Source: GCA-2746795 sp963747345 (GTDB taxonomy: Bacteria; Chloroflexota; Anaerolineae; Promineifilales; Promineifilaceae). From it: 64,000 nt of DNA. Below are positions 59,887 through 64,000 of the stretch, piece after piece. The stretch lies in NCBI GenBank assembly GCA_963747345.1, contig CAVVFA010000009.1, positions 310,001-374,000 on the forward strand, in the 5' to 3' direction. Every line of letters starts with the position of its first letter. Position 1 is the first letter of the stretch. The translations under genes were made by a program, and so were the position numbers. The notes below the pieces were generated by a model, which was given only the letters and a program-made list of their open reading frames with translations, ran no database searches and was not told the origin of the DNA.

Positions 59887-59919
59887 AGACCTCCGAGGTT
59901 TTTGAAACCTCGGAGGTCT
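59887..59919. repeat. Perfect hairpin AGACCTCCGAGGTTT
   Basis: AGACCTCCGAGGTTT (59887-59901) and AAACCTCGGAGGTCT (59905-59919) with a 3-base loop, in the divergent spacer before the zinc-ribbon gene. It belongs with the AGACCT... palindromes at 2713, 38903 and 54475. Confidence 0.8.
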
Positions 59920-60025
59920 GCGCCCCCGATTCCTTGCCATTCTCCTTCAAGCTGGTTGCAAAATTATGGGGAGCGATTTATGCTTGAAGGGTATGAATAC
60001 GGATGGAGCCATCGTCAAAGAAGCT

Positions 60026-60208
60026 ATGACAGCGCAACAACAAACACCTTGGTGGCGCAGCAAGGGACAAGCGTCTTGCACTGCCCCTGTACCCAAACCG
60101 GGTGATCGCTGCCCCACCTGCCACGCTGGCACGCTGGCGTATGATGGCTTGTTTGTGCTGCGCTGTTCTCACTGCGGCAAAGCGGCCGAAAGCGGGGCGT
60201 TTACCTGA
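60026..60208 (+). CDS. Small zinc ribbon protein
   Basis: 60 residues from the ATG at 60026; ATGs at 59993 and 59966 are alternatives. Two Cys-x-x-Cys pairs (GDRCPTCHAGTLAYDGLFVLRCSHCGKAA) form a four-Cys ribbon. The rest, MTAQQQTPWWRSKGQASC, is short and basic. It could bind nucleic acid or a protein. It is divergent from the NACHT gene and followed by a heptad hairpin. Confidence 0.55.
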   Translation: MTAQQQTPWWRSKGQASCTAPVPKPGDRCPTCHAGTLAYDGLFVLRCSHCGKAAESGAFT

Positions 60209-60250
60209 TAAATAATTAATGGAGGCGTGACCTCTTCATGAAATCAAAAT

Positions 60251-60302
60251 TGGAGATTAGAGATTGGATGGAAGCAAAGTCAATCTCTAATCTCCAATCT
60301 CT
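60251..60302. repeat. Heptad hairpin (GAGATTA/GAGATTG type)
   Basis: TTGGAGATTAGAGATTGGATG at the left complements CAATCTCTAATCTCCAATCT at the right, around GAAGCAAAGT. It lies between the zinc-ribbon and OsmC genes and probably acts as a terminator. Confidence 0.8.
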
Positions 60303-60320
60303 CAAACAAGGAGCTAATTA

Positions 60321-60737
60321 ATGGACGCAAAAGTAACCTGGCACGATGGCCTGCATTTCACTGGCGTGGCTGACAGTGGTCACGATATTATTTTGGATGG
60401 CGACCCCAGTGTGGGTGGCACGGATTTGGGAGCACGGCCGTTAGAGTTGATGCTGATGAGTCTGGCGGGTTGTACGGGCATGGATGTGATTTCTATTCTG
60501 CGTAAGAAGCGGCAGGATGTCACAGGTTTTGAGGTGAGAACACACGCGGAACGGTCTGGTACACATCCCAAAGTTTTCACGGCCGTTACTGTGGAATACA
60601 TTATCACCGGCCACAACATCGACCCCCAAGCGGTAGAACGTGCTATTGATTTGTCTGAAAATGCGTACTGTCCGGCACAGGCGATGCTGGTGAAGGCAGT
60701 GCCCATTACCCATACGTATCAGATTATTGAAGTGTAA
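60321..60737 (+). CDS. OsmC/Ohr family peroxiredoxin-like protein
   Basis: 138 residues (YhfA/OsmC subgroup), a homodimeric thiol-dependent peroxidase fold. The first catalytic Cys lies in LMSLAGCTGMDVISILRKKRQ and the second in AIDLSENAYCPAQAMLVKAV. GLHFTGVADSGHDIILDGDP is the usual N-terminal strand. AACAAGGAGCTAATTAATG gives a good ribosome site. It probably reduces organic hydroperoxides or works as a redox sensor in the cytoplasm. It is followed by a GTAGT...ACTAC hairpin. Confidence 0.9.
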   Translation: MDAKVTWHDGLHFTGVADSGHDIILDGDPSVGGTDLGARPLELMLMSLAGCTGMDVISILRKKRQDVTGFEVRTHAERSGTHPKVFTAVTVEYIITGHNIDPQAVERAIDLSENAYCPAQAMLVKAVPITHTYQIIEV

Positions 60738-60750
60738 TACTTGTCGGAGG

Positions 60751-60800
60751 GTAGTCCCATTTCGCCTGGCATAATGCCAGACGTTACCAAATTGGACTAC
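60751..60800. repeat. GTAGT...ACTAC hairpin element, copy A
   Basis: GTAGTCC (60751-60757) and GGACTAC (60794-60800), then ATTT/AAAT and CTGGCA-TAA-TGCCAG inside. The ends match the element at 62684-62739, so both seem members of one small family. Confidence 0.6.
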
Positions 60801-60815
60801 GCTTGGATGTTCCGC

Positions 60816-60851
60816 AAACGGCCGTTTTCATTCCAGAAACGGCCGTTTTTT
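60816..60851 (+). terminator. Terminator built from two AACGGCCGTT palindromes
   Basis: AAACGGCCGTTTT (from 60816) and AAACGGCCGTTTTTTA (to 60852) are 21 bases apart. Each palindrome can pair with itself or with the other, giving a stem followed by six T's. The rest of the 60738-61194 gap is A+T-rich with one TGAC-N4-GTCA site and no ORF. Confidence 0.65.
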
Positions 60852-60956
60852 ATTGCCACCTCACCACCCAAAATAAAAAACAGCTTCCTGATTAACTTTA
60901 TAAACTAATATCGGTTAATAATTACAGTATATTAACCATATTCGCTTTTTGACGTG

Positions 60957-60968
60957 TGACATTCGTCA
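60957..60968. promoter_or_regulatory. TGAC-ATTC-GTCA palindrome upstream of oxidoreductase operon
   Basis: The same dyad as at 3339, 226 bases before the ferredoxin gene, next to TTGACG. A redox or Crp/Fnr-type regulator could bind here; this rests on recurrence and symmetry only. Confidence 0.35.
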
Positions 60969-61194
60969 TAATCAAAGGGTATTTTAGTCACTATCGAAAC
61001 TTCCAGGAATATGGCATAATAAACCATATCGTTACACAAACTTATTTTCCCGGTACGCAAATTAACAATTCCATCCCACAGAAAGCTGAACGCTCCCCCA
61101 CTCGTTCAGCCCACTAATCCCACACGCGAACCGCATTGGGTGGTGGACAGCCTACCCACGCTGTCCACCACTCACCAAAAAGGAGTTTCCCACT

Positions 61195-61473
61195 ATGGCA
61201 AAAGGTCGAATTGTAATCGACGTCGAGCGCTGCAAAGGCTGTGAACTTTGCCGTGAAGCCTGTCCTCCCGATGTAATCGCCCTGTCCGACACCTTCAACA
61301 GCAAAGGGTATCGCCCCGTCATGCTGCTCGACCCCCAACATGAATGCACCGGCTGCGCCCTCTGCGCCTCCGTTTGTCCCGATGGCTGCATCACCGTCTA
61401 CCGCCAATCCGTCCCCAAACCTCAACGTAGACAACCAGCATATCCCGGACACGCTATTCCTGTAGCCGCCTAA
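61195..61473 (+). CDS. 2[4Fe-4S] ferredoxin, delta subunit of 2-oxoacid:ferredoxin oxidoreductase
   Basis: 92 residues. Two clusters: CKGCELCREACPPDVI and CTGCALCASVCPDGCI, both C-x2-C-x2-C-x3-C-P. The Gly/Lys spacing fits KorD/VorD rather than a free ferredoxin. It begins AAAAGGAGTTTCCCACT before the ATG. It passes electrons from the TPP-bound substrate to the external ferredoxin. First gene of the operon, with the alpha gene 89 bases later after a heptad hairpin. The tail (KPQRRQPAYPGHAIPVAA) is extra and low complexity. Confidence 0.88.
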   Translation: MAKGRIVIDVERCKGCELCREACPPDVIALSDTFNSKGYRPVMLLDPQHECTGCALCASVCPDGCITVYRQSVPKPQRRQPAYPGHAIPVAA

Positions 61474-61477
61474 AAGC

Positions 61478-61540
61478 AGAGATTAGAGATTGGAGATTAA
61501 CCAAGACGACAATCTCCAATCTCTACAATCTCTAATCTCC
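61478..61540. repeat. Heptad hairpin inside the oxidoreductase operon
   Basis: AGAGATTAGAGATTGGAGATT at the left complements AATCTCCAATCTCT and CTAATCTCC at the right. As it lies within an apparent operon it is either a regulatory attenuator or a mobile insertion. Confidence 0.8.
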
Positions 61541-61562
61541 CTAACTAAAAAGGAGAGACACC

Positions 61563-62666
61563 ATGACTAAAGAATTACTCAAAGGCAACGTCGCCATCGC
61601 CGAAGCGGCCGTTCGTGCCGGATGTGAAGCGTACTTCGGCTACCCCATTACCCCCCAAACAGAATTACTTGAACATATGGCAAAACGTATGCCAGAACTT
61701 GGCCGCGTCTTTTTGCAGGCTGAATCAGAAGTGGCGGCCGTTAACATGGTGTACGGCGCCGCTTCCGCTGGCGTGCGCGTGATGACCTCATCCAGCGGCC
61801 CTGGCATCAGCCTCATGCAGGAAGGATTTAGCTATATCGCTGGCTCAGAAGTGCCAGCCGTCGTCGTGGATGTCATGCGCGGCGGGCCCGGACTGGGCAA
61901 TATCCTACCCGGTCAGTCTGACTACAATCAGGTGGTCAAACAAGCGGGACATGGCGATTTCCACCCCATCGTCCTGGCCCCCTCCACGATTCAAGAAGCC
62001 ATCGACATGATGGTGCTATCCTTTGACCTCGCCGAAAAATACCGCACGCTGGTTTTTCTGGCGCTAGACGGCACTATCGGCCAGATGATGGAACCTGCCG
62101 AACTGCCGCCGATGCAAGAACTACAAAAGAAACGGCCGTTATGGGCACTATCCTCTCAAGAAACCAGACGCACAAACGGGGACATGCCCCAGAAAAACGT
62201 CATCACCTCCATCCACCTCAGTGCTGATGCCCTGCACGAATTCAACCTGCATCTGCAACGAAAACTGGCAACCATCGCAGCCAACGAAGTGCGCTACGAG
62301 GAAACGTTTATTGAAGATGCAGAAGTGGTTGTGGTCGCTTTTGGAACGGCGGGACGGGTGGCGGAAACGGCCGTTAAAACCCTACGCGCCGAAGGCGTAC
62401 CCGTTGGCCTGCACCGCCCCATCACCCTCTGGCCTTTCCCCGAAAAGCGACTGCAAGAACTAGCCGACCGCGCCAAAGCATTCCTCGTCGTGGAAATGAA
62501 CGCCGGGCAAATGCTCCATGACGTGCGCGAAGCCGTTGGGCGCAACGTTCCCGTCGAATTCCTGGGGCGCATGGGTGGCAAAATCCCATTCCCCACCGAA
62601 GTCGAAGCAGAAATACACGCCATCTGGCGGCGCACCGAAGTTTTGGCAATGCACCAACCTTCATAA
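61563..62666 (+). CDS. 2-oxoacid:ferredoxin oxidoreductase alpha subunit (VorB/KorA-like)
   Basis: 367 residues. The N-terminal domain, LLKGNVAIAEAAVRAGCEAYFGYPITPQTELLEHM, is the KorA/VorB start. MTSSSGPGISLMQEGFSYIAGSEVPAVVVDVMRGGPGLGN is the substrate-loop region. VVVAFGTAGRVAETAVKTLRAEGVPVGLHRPITLWPFPEKRL is the C-terminal transketolase-type domain. It oxidatively decarboxylates a 2-oxoacid (branched-chain oxoacid or 2-oxoglutarate) to acyl-CoA. Preceded by GGAGAGACACC. It resembles VorB more than KorA by eye, which would fit leucine breakdown and the mvaB gene. No gamma subunit is fused. Confidence 0.88.
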   Translation: MTKELLKGNVAIAEAAVRAGCEAYFGYPITPQTELLEHMAKRMPELGRVFLQAESEVAAVNMVYGAASAGVRVMTSSSGPGISLMQEGFSYIAGSEVPAVVVDVMRGGPGLGNILPGQSDYNQVVKQAGHGDFHPIVLAPSTIQEAIDMMVLSFDLAEKYRTLVFLALDGTIGQMMEPAELPPMQELQKKRPLWALSSQETRRTNGDMPQKNVITSIHLSADALHEFNLHLQRKLATIAANEVRYEETFIEDAEVVVVAFGTAGRVAETAVKTLRAEGVPVGLHRPITLWPFPEKRLQELADRAKAFLVVEMNAGQMLHDVREAVGRNVPVEFLGRMGGKIPFPTEVEAEIHAIWRRTEVLAMHQPS

Positions 62667-62683
62667 TTTCTACCTAACCGTTT

Positions 62684-62739
62684 GTAGTGATGACTTTAGT
62701 CATCAGTTAAAAAACATTAATCGCTAAAGCGATTACTAC
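62684..62739. repeat. GTAGT...ACTAC hairpin element, copy B
   Basis: GTAG-TGATGACT-TT-AGTCATCA (62684-62705) and AATCGCT-AA-AGCGATT-ACTAC (62719-62739), two tight hairpins between matching ends, in the alpha-beta gene gap of the operon. Confidence 0.75.
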
Positions 62740-62762
62740 GAACTTAAAAAGAGGAATCAGCA

Positions 62763-63566
62763 ATGGTTACTTTAGCACCACCACTTAAAGAAACAATAAA
62801 CGAAAATTTAGTCTACGAGCGCCCCGAAAGCCTCACAGAAATCTACACCCACTACTGCCCAGGCTGTACCCACGGCGTCGCTCATCGGCTGGTCGCCGAA
62901 GTGATTGACGAACTCGGCATCCAGGAACGCACCATCCTCGTCGCCCCCGTCGGCTGCGCTGTGTTTGCCTACAACTACTTTGACTTTGATGCCGCCGAAG
63001 CCGCGCACGGCCGTGCCCCCGCCATGGCAACCGGCATCAAGCGCGTCAACCCAGACAGCATCGTCTTCACCTATCAAGGTGATGGCGACCTGGCTTCCAT
63101 CGGCATTGCCGAAGCCATCCATGCCGCCACACGCGGCGAAAACATCACCGTCATCTTCATCAACAACGCCATTTATGGCATGACGGGCGGGCAAATGGCT
63201 CCCACCTCACTCATCGGCCAAATCACCACCTCATCGCCCACAGGCAAAGATGCCGCCCTAAGCGGAATGCCCATGCACATCGCCGAAATGATGGCGCCTC
63301 TGCCTGGCGTCGTCTACTCCGTGCGCCGCAGTTTGCATGATGCGCGGCACACCATCCAGGCCAAAAAAGCGATTCGCACCGCCTTTGAAGCACAAATGCA
63401 GGGGTTGGGATTCAGCATCGTCGAACTGCTCTCAAGCTGTCCCACAAACTGGAAGATGACCCCGCTTGAAGCTGCCCACTGGGTACGTGACGAGATGGTT
63501 CCCGTCTATCCGCTGGGTGATTACAAAGTGGCAGAAGCGTTACAGAAGGAACGAAGCCGTAATTAG
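62763..63566 (+). CDS. 2-oxoacid:ferredoxin oxidoreductase beta subunit (TPP-binding)
   Basis: 267 residues. YCPGCTHGVAHRLVAEVIDELG has the Cys cluster ligand or TPP loop. VAPVGCAVFAYNYFDFD and HGRAPAMATGIKRVNPDSIVFTYQGDGDLASIGIAEAIHAATRGENITVIFINNAIYGMTGGQMAPTS contain the TPP signature G-D-G-D-x...N-N. It ends ELLSSCPTNWKMTPLEAAHWV. It pairs with the alpha subunit to bind thiamine diphosphate. The start ATG follows AAGAGGAATCAGCA. A gamma-subunit gene, expected next, is not seen; the following gene is an aminotransferase. Confidence 0.9.
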   Translation: MVTLAPPLKETINENLVYERPESLTEIYTHYCPGCTHGVAHRLVAEVIDELGIQERTILVAPVGCAVFAYNYFDFDAAEAAHGRAPAMATGIKRVNPDSIVFTYQGDGDLASIGIAEAIHAATRGENITVIFINNAIYGMTGGQMAPTSLIGQITTSSPTGKDAALSGMPMHIAEMMAPLPGVVYSVRRSLHDARHTIQAKKAIRTAFEAQMQGLGFSIVELLSSCPTNWKMTPLEAAHWVRDEMVPVYPLGDYKVAEALQKERSRN

Positions 63567-63583
63567 GAGTGAATTGATCACGA

Positions 63584-63632
63584 GTTGCAAGCAGCGAGTG
63601 GCGGATATTACTCGCCACATGCCACTTGCAAC
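63584..63632. repeat. Hairpin between beta subunit and aminotransferase genes
   Basis: GTTGCAAG (63584-63591) pairs with CTTGCAAC (63625-63632); GTGGCG (63598-63603) with CGCCAC (63613-63618). It overlaps the ribosome-site approach of the next gene. Confidence 0.65.
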
Positions 63633-63653
63633 ACGCAAAAAGGAGTCTCAACC

Positions 63654-64000
63654 ATGACTTGTCCTTGGGAACGACGATACGCACAACGAATGCAGGGCAT
63701 GGGCAGTTCCATGATTCGGGAACTGCTCAAACTCACACAGCAGCCAGACATTATTTCATTTGCCGGTGGCTTGCCTGCCCCCGAAGTTTTTCCAGTGGAA
63801 CGGTTTGACCAAGCCAGCCATCGTGTGCTGGCAGCACATGGAGCAGAGGCTTTGCAATATTCCACCACAGAAGGGTACCTACCCTTGCGCGAATTCATCG
63901 TTAAAAAGATGTGTCGCTACGGCATCCACGCCAACCCAGCCAATATTCTCATCACCAGCGGCGCACAGCAGGCGCTAGATATCATCGGCAAAATCATGCT
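63654..64000 (+). CDS. PLP-dependent aminotransferase, class I/II, LysN/2-aminoadipate type (partial)
   Basis: The first 115 residues; the gene runs past the window. The start ATG follows AAAAAGGAGTCTCAACC. PWERRYAQRMQGMGSSMIRELLKLTQQPDIISFAGGLPAPEVFPVERF and ALQYSTTEGYLPLREFI are the standard opening of MocR-free LysN/AlaT-like enzymes. ILITSGAQQALDII is the cofactor-binding loop start. The PLP Lys is beyond the end. Coupled to the oxidoreductase, it could deaminate a branched-chain or aromatic amino acid to the 2-oxoacid that the operon oxidises. Order and spacing suggest one transcript. Confidence 0.85.
   Translation, partial: MTCPWERRYAQRMQGMGSSMIRELLKLTQQPDIISFAGGLPAPEVFPVERFDQASHRVLAAHGAEALQYSTTEGYLPLREFIVKKMCRYGIHANPANILITSGAQQALDIIGKIM

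Larger units (their letters stand above)
65..62377. repeat. Highly iterated palindrome AACGGCCGTT (dispersed family)
   Basis: I counted about 67 exact copies by eye from 65-74 to near 62370, mostly inside genes; many extend to AAACGGCCGTTT. Examples are 513-522, 1060-1069, 3150-3159, 18761-18770, 21290-21299, 52929-52938, 57157-57166, 60817-60826 and 60838-60847. A further set of one-base variants (for example AACGGCCGTC, GACGGCCGTT) is present. In frame the word gives Asn-Gly-Arg, Thr-Ala-Val or Arg-Pro. None is exact from 18771 to 21289 and only one from 52939 to 60816. Confidence 0.95.

Noticed and set aside
1..64000. tRNA, rRNA or tmRNA genes
   Set aside because: I looked for T-loop words such as GGTTCGA-TCC and CCA ends and for rRNA core words and found none that fold into a complete gene.
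1..64000. CRISPR array
   Set aside because: The recurring words (AACGGCCGTT, heptads) have no regular 30-40 base spacing with unique spacers, and no cas gene is present.

Overview
The window reads as a chromosomal segment of a Chloroflexota bacterium, most likely an Anaerolineae/Ardenticatenia-type lineage. This is an inference from gene content: a CydC-type exporter, multidomain GAF/PAS response regulators, a BTAD regulator, secreted proteins with a -LYMPIIFK-type tail, Thr/Pro-rich lipoproteins, a zinc ribbon-TM-LysM protein and a LexA with a Gram-positive-style box. No rRNA, tRNA, CRISPR array or prophage was seen. The most striking genome-wide feature is a HIP1-like palindrome, AACGGCCGTT. 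I counted about 67 exact copies by eye, roughly one per kb against about 0.06 expected by chance. They lie in all reading frames of genes (Asn-Gly-Arg, Thr-Ala-Val or Arg-Pro) and also between genes.

Layout: 1-5.1 kb has a cydC end, a secreted DNRLRE/FnIII protein, an Rrf2 regulator, a DUF3307 membrane protein and a Crp/Fnr regulator. 5.1-13.6 kb has HMG-CoA lyase, a PhnD-like binding lipoprotein overlapping a hybrid sensor kinase, a second REC-kinase, murA (catalytic Cys replaced by Asp) and a REC-GAF-PAS protein. 13.6-17.6 kb has a soluble FtsK-like ATPase with a small partner, lexA and gamma-glutamyltransferase. 17.6-21.2 kb is an A+T-rich, palindrome-free island with a BTAD regulator and two unrecognised beta-rich proteins, one with an HhH domain. 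21.2-29.6 kb has a sulfotransferase-like protein, an Eis-like acetyltransferase, an OppA-like lipoprotein, rsmG, a REC-GAF-PAS-cyclase and recF. 30-41 kb has sppA, a large exported protein, an OmpR regulator, a TxPSH sulfatase-fold protein, lgt, guaB, purB and an FRG protein. 41-54.5 kb has an AsnC regulator, a sulfite-oxidase-like enzyme, an HtrA-like protease, a LuxR regulator, two MFS transporters, an HD hydrolase and an iron ABC binding protein plus permease. 54.5-60.7 kb has an ATP-cone/uridine-kinase protein, a RAYT transposase between REP palindromes, a membrane NACHT-FGE fusion, a zinc ribbon protein and OsmC. 61-64 kb is a 2-oxoacid:ferredoxin oxidoreductase operon followed by an aminotransferase.

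Two features affect every interpretation. First, about 17 single-base frameshifts interrupt otherwise intact genes, including housekeeping guaB; these look mainly like assembly indels, so I annotate such genes as one locus with the break position. Second, intergenic spaces are full of structured repeats: heptad hairpins, a paired 115-nt two-arm MITE-like element, nested palindromes, GTAGT...ACTAC hairpins and REP sequences.

The best candidates for undescribed biology are the 17.6-21 kb BTAD/beta-sandwich/HhH locus, the membrane NACHT-FGE fusion next to a RAYT, and the PhnD-like-protein/hybrid-kinase sensory module.
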